From: Bilabrum cf. latius
Lineage: Eukaryota > Bigyra: Bicosoecida > Bigyra > Bicosoecida
Direction of reading: 5' to 3'
Assembly: GCA_965178125.1 (NCBI GenBank)
Contig: OZ237742.1
Span: 434,001-498,000 of the forward strand
Length of the DNA: 64,000 bases
Shown here in pieces: positions 23,402-34,723 of the stretch. The number at the start of each line of letters is the position of its first letter. Position 1 is the stretch's first letter. The notes under the pieces were generated by a model. The model ran no database searches. It was not told where the DNA came from and saw only the letters and a list, made by a program, of their open reading frames with translations. Both the position numbers and the translations under genes were made by a program.

Positions 23402-24096
23402 AGCAGGCAGGTTTCATCGAAATAAATTTTGCCAGAGCTTGACACCGCATCTGATTACGTGGTATGTGAGCTAGCCCGAAGTCAGTCCGTAGCGAAACGC
23501 TGTACCTTCATGGGGGCGTGAGGTCGGTCGCTGCAGCAGCTCGTCTCGCGGGCCGGCTGGTGCTGCAGGCCATCACGATGCCCGAGGCGAGGAAGTACGC
23601 CGGAGTAGGGGTACATCCGGCCCGGGGGCGCAGACTTCCGATAAACTTCCCCAGTGGTTACTACCCATCCCTGCATGCCCTTCTGGACGCGATGATGAGG
23701 TGGTCCGGGCTGATGCTGCACCACGCGGTTCGATTTCCGGAGGTGTCAAGGCCCTTCAATGTCAGCGCGCCGCGGCGCGGCGCCGCATGCCAGTGGTACC
23801 GCAAGTGCGTTCGCCGGCAACTCTTAGCAGCCGTTTTAATTTGAATCGTGGGAGCATATTGCTGTCGTTTTGTGGCTTCTGTGATTTCTGCGCTTGAGCT
23901 GGTTTTGGAGCGTGTTGCTGTTTGAAGCCATCGATCCTTCTGTTGCGTTGCGTTCGCTTGTCGAATTAGCCTGGACCATTTTGAAGACTGGTATCTGTTG
24001 GGATCTTGCGGAGAGGTTTCGATCTGTGACGCTATTTCATACATTCAAGTTCAAGTCGGCAGACATTGTCGATCGCCTGAATTGGTCAAAAGACTC
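23402..24096. other. Intergenic region, no gene recognised
   Basis: About 695 bp between two plus-strand genes. A 108-codon plus frame at 23518-23844 starts at GTG, ends TGA and has no recognisable domain. A minus frame (about 23661-24044) is equally unconvincing. The right half (23830-24080) is T-rich and probably carries the zinc-finger gene promoter. Confidence 0.35.
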
Positions 24097-25513
24097 ATGG
24101 CCAGCCGAAGCACAGCGCTAGAAGTGATCGATTTAGTAAGCGATGATGACGGAGATGCTTCAAGTTGTGATAGCAATACGAGTGAATGCAACGCAAATGC
24201 CATAGGTAGACTCAGCAGCTCTGCAATATCTGCATCATCAACCAGTGAGGGGTTGCGCAGGCATGGCACACGGGAGAAGGGAATGGTAAGCGCGGGACGA
24301 AGATCGTTGCGGATGCCAGTGCCAGCGACAGTGGTGGCCTCGGCATTTTTACAATCAGCTGACAGAGAACCTCGAAATGCTGGCATTGCTGCGGCTGGCC
24401 GAAAGCGCTCACGACACGAGCAGGCTGGTGGTGTCGGAGAGTCAGAGCAAAAAAGGCGGCGGAGGGAGGCACTTCGAAAAGGACCGGTTGGTACTATTAG
24501 TAAGTGCGAGTGCGAGGTGTGTGGAAAAGTGCTGAGCTGTCAGCTGTACATTTGGGAGAGCGCAAGCACGAGTGCTCTGTGTGTGGGAAGGCCTTCGGGC
24601 GGGCAAGCAGTCTCAAGACCCATATGTCGACTGTGCATCTCGGGGAGCGCAATCATTAGTGCTCTGTGTGTGGGAAGTCCTTTGGGTTGCCAGGCAATCT
24701 CAAGAAGCACATCTCGACTGTGCACCTGGGGGAGCGCAAGCACGAGTGCTCTGTGTGTGGCAAGGCCTTCGGGGAGGCAGGCAGTCTCAAGAAGCATATC
24801 TCGACTGTGCACCTGGGCGAGCGCAAGCACGAGTGCTCTGTATGCGGCAAGGCCTTCGGGGAGGCAGGCAGTCTCAAGACCCATATGTCAGTGGTGCATC
24901 TTGGGGTGCGGAAGCACGAGTGCTCTGTGTGTGGGAAGGCCTTTGGCCAGCCAGGCAGTCTCAAGACCCATATGTCAGTGGTGCACCTGGGGGAGCGCAA
25001 TCACTAGTGTTCTGTGTGTGGGAAGTCATTCGGGCGGGCAGACCATCTCAGGACCCATATGTCAGTGGTGCACCTGGGCGAGCGCAAGCACGAGTGCTCT
25101 GTATGCGGCAAGGCCTTCGGGGAGGCAGGCAGTCTCAAGACCCATATGTCAGTGGTGCATCTTTTGGGGTGCGCAAGCACGAGTGCTCTGTGTGTGGGAA
25201 GTCATTCGGGCGGGCAGGCAACCTCAAGATTCATTTGTCGATTGTTCACCTGGGGGAGCGCAATCACTAGTGTTCTGTGTGTGGGAAGTCATTCGGGCGG
25301 GCAGACCATCTCAGGACCCATATGTCAGTGGTGCACCTGGGCGAGCGCAAGCACGAGTGCTCTGTATGCGGCAAGGCCTTCGGGGAGGCAAGCAGTCTCA
25401 AGAAGCACATCTCGACTGTGCATCTTGGGGTACGCAAGCACGAGTGCTCTGTGTGTGGGAAGGCATTCGGAGAGGCTGGCGAGCTTCAGACGCACTTGAA
25501 AGGCTGCAGCTGA
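24097..25513 (+). CDS. C2H2 zinc-finger protein with 11 fingers and two frame changes
   Basis: Starts at ATG 24097. Residues 9-18 read [10 protein letters not shown], a textbook SUMO-interaction motif (hydrophobic core then acids). A basic region KRSRHEQ..EQKRRRR resembles a nuclear signal. Then come fingers of the form [20 protein letters not shown] and VHLGERKHE (C-x2-C-x12-H-x4-H, 7-residue linker). Finger 1 is in frame 1, fingers 2-7 in frame 0, fingers 8-11 in frame 2. The first change is explained by a 62-bp GT...AG intron (24529-24590), which restores a complete finger. The second is two extra T in a TTTT run at 25162-25165; neighbouring copies have TT. Two fingers have TAG (Gln) before the first Cys. 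The stop is TGA 25511-25513. It is probably a DNA-binding repressor or chromatin protein, or a recently broken gene if the TT insertion is real. Confidence 0.75.
24591..25490 (+). repeat. 87-bp zinc-finger coding repeats, strongly homogenised
   Basis: Each finger plus linker is 29 codons. Copies are nearly identical at the DNA level, including silent sites; blocks such as AAGCACGAGTGCTCTGT recur eight or more times. Specificity residues before the first His vary among only a few types (EAGSLK, QPGSLK, RADHLR, RAGNLK, LPGNLK). This indicates recent duplication or gene conversion. Confidence 0.85.
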
Positions 25514-25929
25514 CCCGCACGAGCGGCTCCATCATGGTCACAGATGCAATCCAAAGTATGCGTTTGGTATCGCTTACCAGGCGCAAAGTATGCGTTTGGT
25601 ATCGCTTACCAGGCGCAAAGTATGCGTTTGGTATCGCTTACCAGGCGCAAAGTATGCGTTTGGTATCGCTTACCAGGCGGCCCCGCTGTCCACTGGCCGA
25701 GATCACGAACGGGGATGCTATCTCGCCGAACGTAGACGCGGAGCTGGCGGGGGCCAGCCCTGCTCTGCTGCGGGTAATTGGGGGTCTGCTTGCCGCCCCC
25801 TAGAAAGGCTCAGACGACGCTATCGATGGCGATGATTGGCTGGATGTGATCGTGCTCATGTCTGCTACTGCAAGCTGTCACGGAAATCTGCCAGTCGAGT
25901 CTTGCAGCCAAGGTACTCAGCCGCGATAA
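25514..25929. other. Intergenic region with 32-bp satellite
   Basis: Lies between the zinc-finger stop and the convergent PH-like gene stop. It holds four tandem 32-bp units (25552-25679, separate entry) and about 250 bp of otherwise featureless GC-rich sequence. The plus frame across it stays open to 25803 with TAG read as a stop, but encodes only repeat-derived sequence and is not supported as coding. Confidence 0.5.
25552..25679. repeat. 32-bp tandem repeat, four copies
   Basis: Exact units begin at 25552, 25584, 25616 and 25648. Each contains GTATGCGTTTGGTATCGCTT followed by ACCAG, which looks like a 25-nt GT...AG cassette. There are no spacers between units. Confidence 0.92.
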
Positions 25930-28900
25930 TCATTCATCAGAGTCGTCGTCGTTAGGCCGCCCCGGGTCAGAAGGCCCGCCGTCTACACGACCAGCTGCTC
26001 CACGACCTTCCTGACTTTCGTCCTCATTCATGCCCTCAACAACACCATGGCCGTCTTCTAAGTGGTCGCCGCTGCGATGCTCTTCGACCTCTTCGCTGCC
26101 CACAAAGCGGCCTTCCCCCGTTTCGTCGTCGATGACTATCTCTCCTCGCACGATCGCCCGAACAATGTCAGCCAGCTTGTCCTTGCACTTGCACATGTCC
26201 TGAAAGGTCTCATACAGCTCGTGGGCCTCGTCTTCATCCGCCGCTTCCAAGTCAAGGCTGCGCCTCTTCCCCTTCAGACCCACGTATCTGCTCGCATCGG
26301 CGGCCGTGCCGCGCCGCTGCATGAGGGGGCTCTCCATGCCCCTCGTGGCAGCTTCCAGTTCGAGCACGTTGATGCAGCGCGGGGGGCCAGCTCCCCCCTC
26401 TCCGAACTGGGACCAATCAGGCGGGTCCTACTCGACGATCTGGTGGTCCTCTTCCCCCCAGCGGATCATTAGAGGAAGCTCAAGGCTTCGAAGCGCGCCG
26501 AACACATCGAGGAAGATCTTGCGTCGGTGTGGCCAGCCCGAGCTGCCGTGCTTGATCAGAATCACCCCGCCCGCCAGGTCCCGCAGGCGCGCAGGCAGTA
26601 GCGGCGGAAACAAGTCGTCGCTGTCATCTTCATCACCTGCTTCATTCTGGACCTAAGTTCCGTCGTCTGCGGCGTTGGTGCTCTCTGCAGCAGTACCGAC
26701 GTGCACATGCCCCCTTTCTGCTTCCGAATCCGGCCCCTCTTCAGCAAAAGGCACGGCACCACCTGCAGCACCTGCAGTACCTGCCTTGCCGCCGTCTGCA
26801 CCGGGCTCCTAATCAGGTGAGCTTGCGTCTGAGGCACCGTCCTGGTCTTCCTCCACCTCAAGGATGCTGGCAAGTCCTGAGTTACCGTCATCTTTCGGTC
26901 TTGTTTGCGGCTGCGCAGCCTCGGAGTTGGTCGGGACGGGAGCTGGATGCAGCTGCCCGATAGAGGCCAACTCACCTGGTGCGCGCGGTGTCTCCACGAG
27001 AGCCTCACCATATGAATTCTAGTCATGCCGCCGGTGGTCCTCCTCGTCTTTAGGAGCAACTTCGGTGGAGCTATCGATTTGATCGCTTATCTCCACATGG
27101 TCGGAACTTGTGCCGCTATTTGTCTGTCTGCCGACACGCTTCGGTCCAGAGGAAGGTTTATCCGCGGATGTGGATGCGGATTCAGCCAAAGAGCTCTATC
27201 TTGCCGCCGAAGCACTAGACCTTCCTCGCGTGCTGTCGTCATTTTGTTGGTGTGGAGATCCCTCTGTTTTGCCTGTGTCGCGCGCAGCAGCCTAGGAGTT
27301 GACCATAGCACCTTCCCACGGCCCTCCTGGAGAGCTCCCATCCGTGCCTCCTGATGGCAGTTTCGGGGCTGTGCCATGCTAGCCTTGGGCCGCAGATCGT
27401 TCCAAATGCTCACCATGTTCCTTGGGGCTACCAGGGAGGCCATGATCTCTCTAATCCTGACCAGAAACTCCGCGACCCAGGGCCTGCACCTGGTTTGCAT
27501 CGGTACGCTGGTCGCTATCGGCATGTTCCTCGTCGGGAGGATTCGGTTTAAGCGCGGCTGGAGGTGCCATTGGTGGCGATACCTCAACAACAGGCTCCAA
27601 GGAGCCGACAGTTCCATCGAGCACGTCATTATCATCCTCTAAGTCCCGAGCACGGCCTCGACGCGACCTGCCATCGCCGGTGTCACGCGATGCCTTTGCA
27701 TGTCCCTCCGTGCGTGCTTCTCCCTCCCTGGACATTTCAGCTAAAGCTTCAGTGGTAGCTGGTGGGTGCACATGGACAGATCCTACCTTGCGAGTTGATT
27801 GCCTTTCGGCCTCGTAGTCCTCGGCGGCACGCTTGGGCCCGAGCGCCACACGCCTCAACCGCTCTGATTCAGGCGCACCCGCAGCCTACACTTGCCTCCT
27901 GTCCTGCGATTCCAAGGATCCTTCAGTGCGAGAAAGGCCTGTTTCGTCAGGATCATGCGCGCTGGTCAGCTGTCTTGGCCTGTCTGGAGATACTAGCTCG
28001 CCTTGCTGCCTCTCCCTGCCCGCATGCAGCGAGCTCTTGCTCCCCGCACCCGAGCCCACGGCACTGCCCGTGTCCAAGTCACTGTCGCCGCAGTCTTCAC
28101 GGTCCTTCTCCGTGGTCTCAACCACTCCCATACCTCCAGCTGATCTATCTCCGTGTGCTCGACTGGCCAGTGCCAGGCTCGCCTCTATCCTCTGCAGCCT
28201 CTCGTCCATGCCAGCCATCGCCTGCGCCAGGGTCGAGATGTCGCGCCGCACAGCTAGAGCTTCGCTTGAAGCGCCGCTCGACTCGAGGTCAGATGCGTTG
28301 CTAAGCGGAGCCTAGACGCCTCTCTTTGCGAGCTGGGCCTCAGCATCGGTATGGGCAACGCTACCTCGGGGCAACGGGGCCACTGGCAGCGCGGATTCAC
28401 CCGCAGACTTCAACTCCTCAGAGTCGCTGCTCCCTGCAATTGATGGCGAGGCCCCAGGCCATGGGAGCGCGGGCTCGTGAAGTATCTGCGAATGACCTCC
28501 TTTTTGATGCTTGCGGCTCGCGAAGCTGCTTGTAGGGCCCATCCCCTGCGCCTCTTGGGCCGATTCGCTCACTGAACGCTAGTAGCTGCGGATCCCGGGA
28601 GGCGGAGGAGACAGCGCGGCAACTGCAGAATGAGCCTCGCCGGCGTATGGGCTACTGTAAGGACTCTACACTCGCATTGCCCGCGACCGAGCTGCATCCC
28701 GCGTGCTGGAATCATTGCCATGAAGCGGTTCGATCGATAGGACGGTGCTATCGTGCAGTCCAAGCGAGCAGAGCCGGCGGTTCGTTGCGGAGAGTTCGTC
28801 CAAGATCTACCGAGAAGTGCGCTGCAACTCTGAACTCCCATCATCATCTCTGCTGCTTTGTTCCTGATGTATGCTGTACGACGACGGAGAAGCTATCTCG

Positions 28901-29157
28901 GGTCGCTGTCGCCGCGCACGTTGTTCGTTCGACTGCAACAGGCCTGGCGATGAGACGACACTCTAGCCGTTAGCAAGCCCATTAGGCGGTGATAATGGGA
29001 TAATTACATCTCTAGCACGCCAATGAGGGGAGCTTTCGTGCTGAATGTCGCGTCTGCTGTCGGACAAGCCGAGTTGCTTTAGCAACGAGTCAACTACTGG
29101 CGTTCTGTGATACTGATCCCGAAACTTTGCCCGTGGCACAGCAGGAGACTAGTACAT
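25930..29157 (-). CDS. Large disordered protein with coiled coil and C-terminal PH-like domain
   Basis: One open minus-strand frame of about 1,075 aa with many TAG = Gln codons, from ATG 29157 (MYQSPAVPRAKFRDQYH) to TGA 25930-25932. The first 700 residues are polar and low complexity. A short coiled coil, MAGMDERLQRIEASLALASR, lies near residue 315. About 845-975 look like a PH domain: LAGGVILIKHGSSGWPHRR, then KIFLDVFGALRSLELPLMIRW, CINVLELEAATRG, and a closing amphipathic helix DEAHELYETFQDMCK. Such domains bind membrane lipids or partner proteins. The tail is acidic. It is not a recognised family beyond the PH-like fold. It is divergent from the SEC14 gene with a 179-bp spacer. Confidence 0.68.
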
Positions 29158-29336
29158 ATACAAAAAAAATGTTTGGACTGCGCTGCCAATACCCTCTAGC
29201 TAGTCACGGGGTGCCAAAAATGAATTGTGGATACTAGCGACTCGGAGCCAAGAATCAGCGTGGCTGAATTCTCGAAAATCAAGATTATTTCGTTCGTTGT
29301 ATTCCTGTTGAATCGTGGGCTCCGTTTTTAATCGAT
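29158..29336. promoter_or_regulatory. Bidirectional promoter, PH-like / SEC14
   Basis: 179 bp between divergent ATGs, including an A-run near 29161-29168 and an AT-rich stretch (29275-29335). No sequence element is certain. Confidence 0.4.
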
Positions 29337-30359
29337 ATGGCCGGCGTGCAAGCTCCTGAAATCGATTCAAGTTCCGATGATATGTCAAAGTGGGTCTCAA
29401 GCGAACAGATTGAAGAGCTTCGAGAGTTGTGCGAGCCGTCGATAGCAGAGTTTCCAGTGCTTGGGACCGAGAGTAACCTCCGGCGGTGGTTGATTGCAAG
29501 AAAAGGTGACTTAGAGGCCGCAGCTAAGATGGTGAACCGACATGCGCGATGGAGACGAGAAGAATGCAAGCTGTGGTTTCCTGCGGAGCTTCCCCCGCTT
29601 GAGCCTGTCGAGACTAGCATCTCAACTGGCAAGGCTAGGTTCGCTGGCAGGATCGCGGGCACCAACGCACCGCTCATCTACGTCGATGTAGAGAAGCACG
29701 ATTACTACGCAATCGAGGAGCAGGAGACGCGAGACTACGTAATTTGCATGATCGAGCATGCAATCGCAATGTCTTATCAGCACGGTGGTGATGGCTACGT
29801 GTCGGTCGTGTTCGACGTCGGTGGACTTGGCTGGAACAGCTCGGACACGTCTGCAGTAAGATTCATTGCTTTGATGCTGTCTGCGAACTATCCAGAGCGG
29901 TTGCAAACGCTGTTTATTGTCAACGAAGGGATGCTGTTTTGGACCTTGTGGGCTATTGTACAGCCTTTTATGGACCAGAGAACACTAGACAAGGTCAAGA
30001 TGCTCGGCGACACTGACAGATAGGCTCTGATCGATGCGATGGGCGGGGAAGACAAGCTGCTCACCAGCCTCGGCGGAACGCTTGAGCAGGAGTATGACCC
30101 CGAGGCAGCCAAGAAGGAGATGATTGCAGTGGCGGAGTGGTACAAGGAACAAAAGACGGCCGGGCCTGGAGCAGGAGCTGGGGCAGGTGCTGGAGGCGAC
30201 GGTGCAGCTGCAGCCGGCAGCAAGGACGCTGGAGTGGGAGAGGCTGCAGGGGGAGAGGCTGCAGGGGGAGAGGCCTACGTTGCGGGGAGCGGTGATGGGG
30301 GGCCAGGCGTTGCCTCGGCTGGAGCGGCTGGGTTTGGTAGCGACCAGGAAGATACATGA
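29337..30359 (+). CDS. SEC14/CRAL-TRIO lipid-transfer protein
   Basis: 340 aa, one exon, TGA stop 30357-30359, one TAG = Gln at 30021-30023. The N-terminal CRAL-TRIO-N helices include NLRRWLIARKGDLEAAAKMV and HARWRRE. The lipid-binding SEC14 fold follows: PLIYVDVEKHDYYAIEE, SVVFDVGGLGWNSS, ALMLSANYPERLQTLFIVNE, FWTLWAIVQPFMDQRTLDKV. These match the YPERL and P.L...T..K landmarks of phosphatidylinositol/phosphatidylcholine transfer proteins. The C-terminal 85 residues are Gly/Ala-rich, with a 15-bp internal duplication encoding GEAAG units. Expected role: cytosolic or Golgi-associated lipid exchange supporting phosphoinositide signalling. Confidence 0.9.
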
Positions 30360-30505
30360 GATGGTACATATTCAAGGATTCAAGCGAACATACTAGTAAG
30401 CTTTACACAGCGGACTATGCATCACCGACGGTGGCCCTTCGGTACGCCATGCTACAGATCTAAACAAGCCGAGTGGTGGTGTGCCAACCGGCGCTAAAAT
30501 AATAG

Positions 30506-32695
30506 TCAGCACTGCTTCACGTTGTTCCCCGCCGACGAGCCCCAGCCCATAATTGTGGAGCCTGATTGGTCGATGAACGGCTTCCCGTTCAGGTTGCAGT
30601 ACGTGTTGTTCCAGATCTGGTTGTATTTGGGGGTGCAGGGGTCGTCCAGTGTGAGGTTGGCAAGCAGCGGATACGTGTCCAGCCACACCTTGCTCGTGTT
30701 GTAAGGGACTCGGCTCAGGAAATCGTACTGCGTCCCTCCCGAATGGCAGCCAGCGTGACCCCAGCCCATACCACGGTTGTCAAAGTCGATGGCACCAGCA
30801 CCGCACTCAGCGCCCAGCCCCACACCGCCAGGGCCCAGTCCCCGGAGCTGTCGGTGAGCACCAGCGTTATCCAGCTGGTCACACACGCTCACGAGTTTGT
30901 TCCCCACGTACAGGTTGTTGCGGCCTCCGCCAAGCAGAAGTCCCACGGAAACGTTCACCATGGTGTTGTGGAGGACGTGGGCGTTGCTCATCTCGTCGTC
31001 GAGATACACTGCCTGCACGTCGTTGCCCCCGATCATCGTATTGACGTTGGAGATCACGTTGTTGGAAATTGTCACGGAATACGTGAAGTCTCTGCCGGAG
31101 TAGATGGCACCTGAATCCCTCGTCTCGTACACCAGGTCCGTCATGTTGTTGCCGTCGATCACGTGCAAGTTGCCCTGCCAGTACACCGCCATGTGCGGCG
31201 CATCGAAGATCCTCGAGTGCTCCACTCTGTTCCCCACGCCACCCAGGTTCACCCCGGCGGCATACACGCGAGAAATGCGGTTGTACCTGCTCAGTGCGAC
31301 GTCAGACACTGCTCCATTCATGGGAGTCAGCGTCGTGCGATCTCCTCCGTAGAGCGCTGTCCCCCCGGACCCCGTGTCGCAGACCATGCCTCCCTGCATC
31401 CTGAAGTACGGCGCCTCCGTCACGTTCAAGCCCATCCCTCCCACCGACTGGATGCTGCTGTCCTGCAGAACCACACCGGGAGCGCCCTCCACGATCACGG
31501 CGGAGCCTCGAGCGTGCCTGAAGTCGATGCCCCGGAATGACACGTTGGACGCTGCCCCGGTGACGTTCACCACAGAGAACAGCACGCTTATGTGCGCTGC
31601 GACCGAGTCGCCATCAGCAAGATTAGCAGGAGAAGCGGGATTCTTTGATCCTGTCCTGCTGCTGCTGCTGCTGCTGCTCAGATTCGCCGGCGGGATCCCG
31701 TAGATGGTAGCGGTGGACCGGTTGAGGACGTACTCCCCCGGGGAGTCCAGCTCGGCAACCAGGTTGAGCGTGTGGAAGTAGGCTCCTTTGGACAGGTGCG
31801 TGTCCACGCTCGGGGATCCACTGATCTCAACCGTGCTGTTGCCAGGGAAAACATTCATGACTTGCCTCCAGCTCTGCGCCCAGCCGATGCCGTTCCAGTA
31901 CCCGCTAGTCCACACGTCTCCCGCTCCCGGGGACGACACCTGCCGGGCCCAGCCCGGCAGCCGAGCAGCAGTGGCGGAATCGACCGTCATGAAGTTGTGC
32001 GCGAATGCGCTCGCTGCCTTGCTCCTGTGGTTGATGTCGGTGAGAGTGGGGTCGGGGTAGGCAGCGAGGCGGCTAGCAGGCGCGTCGGCGTGCGCAGCGG
32101 GTAGCTCCTCCGAACCAGCCGCAGGCTTGTCCCCCGCGTACCAGAAGAGCTCCATAGCTGACGGCGTAATCTTGTACAAATCGATCTGTGCGTTGCCTCC
32201 CAAATAAACGTGCGGGAGAAACTAGCCCATGTCAACGCCTGCGTAGTGGTTGGCAATGTTGATCTGCTTCACAACAGACGAGCTGTTTGGAAGCAGGGAC
32301 TTCGTCCACGCATCCTGCACCGGTTCCAGCCAGGATGACATGACAGGCAGTCCACCTGATACGAGTGCCGTGGTCGGGCTGCTTGGGCTCGACTGCCACG
32401 CAGCGTACTCAACTTGGGCGCTGGGAGTCCCGCCATCCGCCGACGTGTCAAGCACCAGGGTATCTTTTAGGTAGCAGGGGTACCCAGTGTCAATATGCAC
32501 CACAGCACCATCAAACTTATCACCCCTAGGAATTGATCTGACCTAGGCTTGGGCCTACTCCAGGGTTGAGAAAGGGCTTGCGCCGGTGCCCGACCCGCTT
32601 GGTGCAGCTCCAGGAGCGCCGCACCTCACAAAAATGTCGACAGAGCCAAGGGCAACCGCTGAAAGAGCAAGTATGATAGCTGCGCAGGATCGCAT
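30506..32695 (-). CDS. Secreted right-handed parallel beta-helix protein, probable polysaccharide-active enzyme
   Basis: 729 aa from ATG 32695 with a signal peptide (MRSCAAIILALSAVALGS) to TGA 30506. The mature protein begins SPFSTLEQAQAQVRSI, the entry motif of many bacterial and microbial beta-helix glycosidases and lyases; two of its Gln residues are TAG. A second TAG lies near 32222. The helix repeats carry NxxI...G turns: GVNLGGVGNRVEHSRIFDAP, DSGAIYSGRDFTYSVTISNN, GGNDVQAVYLDDEMSNAHVL. The DSGAIY...GRD and GxNDVxxxYLDD segments resemble those in beta-helix proteins grouped with GH141-type enzymes, but the class is uncertain. Many N-x-S/T sites fit secretion. Likely role: degradation of algal or plant cell-wall polysaccharide. 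Confidence 0.8.
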
Positions 32696-32854
32696 GACGA
32701 AACTACTGCGCTCCAGCGACAAAATATGGATTGAAATAGTTTCTCTAATGTGTACGCAACTACGCGTCGCGTATATCAGACAGGACTCGCTGTATTGTTT
32801 AGGATAAGATAAGATGGATCACACCTCCTATGCATTCTGCAAAAAATATCTAAG

Positions 32855-34498
32855 TCATGATCCTGCCCCGCTGCCAGCTGCCAGCGCCCCGCCGTACTTG
32901 CTCCTGTAAGCCCGAATCGCCTCCACGTGCACCGTGAGACCTGCGCCAGCATCCGATCCAACCGAGGCGCCGGACGCCGCACCCGGCGCTGCCCCGCTGC
33001 TGCTGCTCTCGGCGAATGCGATGAGGTCGCTCAAGGTTGCAACCGCAACCACGGGCACACCGAACTTCTCCCGCACCGCCTGGGTAGCAATCGTCACACC
33101 GTCCTTGCCCACTTCCTGCCGATCCAGCCCCACGATGACACCCGCCAGCTCGGCCCCGGCCGCCGCCAGCAGCCCCGCGGCCTCTCCCACCGCCGTGCCC
33201 GCGCTGATGACGTCGTCCACGAGTAGCACTCGCCGTCCCTCCACCTTGGCCCCCACAAGCACCCCGCCTTCCCCGTGATCCTTGGCCTCCTTGCGGTTGT
33301 ACGCCACGGGTACGCTGAGCCCGTGCTGGTCCGCGAGGGCCACGGCCACGGTCGTCGCGAGCGGGATGCCCTTGTACGCCGGCCCGAACAGCACGTCAAA
33401 TTCGATTCCGGATCGGCGGATGCACTCCGCGTAGGACCTTCCGAGCCGCAGCACGGCCCCGCCCGAGTCGAACAGACCCGCGTTGAAGAAATACGGCGAC
33501 TCCCGCCCCGACTTCAGCGTGAACGACCCGAACCGGAGCACGCTGCTCTCTATGGCGTTCTGCAGGAAATCGCGCTGGTGCGGGAGAAGAAGCGCAGAGG
33601 TCGACGATGATGCCGCTGCTTCCGTCGAGGCAGCAGCAGCGGGGGCAGTTTCCGACCCGCCCTTCCTCTTCGCCTCGCTCGCCGCCTTGAGGTCGGCGAG
33701 CAGCTGCTCGGCGGCCGCCTGGGGGTCTTCCGCGCGGGAGATGCCCCTGGAAACCGGAACTAGGAGCTTTCCCCCCGACGCATCCGTGCCGGTCGCAACC
33801 GCGTCTTCCAGGCTTCCGCCCTGCGCACCGACACCGGGGGCCAGAATCCATAGATCCGGAGCAGCTGCCCGAGCCCTGCGGAGCGCATCAGCATCTGTGG
33901 CACCCACCACCAGCCCGACGAGGGCCTCGGTTTTGCCGTTCCATTCGAGCGATTTTGAAGCTACCTTCTCGAAAATAGTGGATCCACTGCTGGTACCTTC
34001 GGTCTGAAAATCCGCGGACGAGGGGTTGCTCGTCTTGCAAAGAACGAACACTCCCTTGGATGAGAACGAACCGGACACGAATGGAGCCACAGAGTCCCAG
34101 CCCATATACGGACTGATAGTGACCGCATCGACCTTGAGGTGCTCGAACGCACTCGAGGCGTACGCCGCAGAGGTCGAGCCAATATCGCCTCGCTTTACGT
34201 CCAGCAACACGGGTATGTCGTCAGGAATCGAACGAATCACCTCTGCAAGAGCCTCCAGACCATCGGCTCCCTTGGCCTCAAAGAATGCCGAATTTGGCTT
34301 ATAGCAGGCGGCGACGTGTTTCGTAGCGTCGATTATTCTCTTGCAGAAAGCGAGCAAACCGGCGCCGTCGGCTGAAGGCACATCCGCTGCGTGAGGATCC
34401 AGCCCGACACAAAGTGCTGCTCCAGTCACTTCGACTCTTGCGTTCAGCTTTGCCTCAAAGGCCACCGATGAAACCGATTCAGCAATCGCCGCAGTCAT
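32855..34498 (-). CDS. UMPS: UMP synthase, OMP decarboxylase-OPRT fusion order
   Basis: Catalyses the last two steps of de novo UMP synthesis. 547 aa, one exon, TGA stop, no TAG. The N-terminal half is group-I orotidine-5'-phosphate decarboxylase: [17 protein letters not shown], the catalytic Lys/Asp array [22 protein letters not shown], and [11 protein letters not shown] 50-residue Ala/Ser linker leads to orotate phosphoribosyltransferase: [43 protein letters not shown], and the PRPP loop [14 protein letters not shown]. Domain order is the reverse of plant and animal UMPS (OPRT first). Within eukaryotes the decarboxylase-first fusion is known mainly from stramenopiles and kinetoplastids, which helps place the organism. 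Confidence 0.95.
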   Translation of the reverse strand: MTAAIAESVSSVAFEAKLNARVEVTGAALCVGLDPHAADVPSADGAGLLAFCKRIIDATKHVAACYKPNSAFFEAKGADGLEALAEVIRSIPDDIPVLLDVKRGDIGSTSAAYASSAFEHLKVDAVTISPYMGWDSVAPFVSGSFSSKGVFVLCKTSNPSSADFQTEGTSSGSTIFEKVASKSLEWNGKTEALVGLVVGATDADALRRARAAAPDLWILAPGVGAQGGSLEDAVATGTDASGGKLLVPVSRGISRAEDPQAAAEQLLADLKAASEAKRKGGSETAPAAAASTEAAASSSTSALLLPHQRDFLQNAIESSVLRFGSFTLKSGRESPYFFNAGLFDSGGAVLRLGRSYAECIRRSGIEFDVLFGPAYKGIPLATTVAVALADQHGLSVPVAYNRKEAKDHGEGGVLVGAKVEGRRVLLVDDVISAGTAVGEAAGLLAAAGAELAGVIVGLDRQEVGKDGVTIATQAVREKFGVPVVAVATLSDLIAFAESSSSGAAPGAASGASVGSDAGAGLTVHVEAIRAYRSKYGGALAAGSGAGS

Positions 34499-34723
34499 TG
34501 CTTTGCTTGGGACAGGCTCTAGTTGCCTTTCTGCATCTTGGTGTTTTTTGTTTTCATCTTTATAAATTTATTGTTGCGTGCAGAGTATACCACACGTCTG
34601 CAATTGTGCCTGCAAGCTTCTGTAGCGAAATCATAGAGAAGTACTAAAGGTGTTATTGTTGCAGCGTGTGATCTCGACTTTCGGCTGGATCTACTTCTTG
34701 CAGCTTCTTGCAAGACCATGTCG

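Noticed and set aside
23518-23844. 108-codon plus-strand frame after PFKFB.
   Set aside because: Starts at GTG, no domain, no splice link to PFKFB (which ends in TAA), and antisense frames are equally open.
24529-24543. A 15-nt ultra-short intron in the zinc-finger gene.
   Set aside because: Removing 15 nt does not change frame and leaves the first finger incomplete; the 62-bp alternative restores both.
25552-25679. CRISPR-like array.
   Set aside because: The 32-bp units are contiguous without unique spacers, and the genome is eukaryotic.
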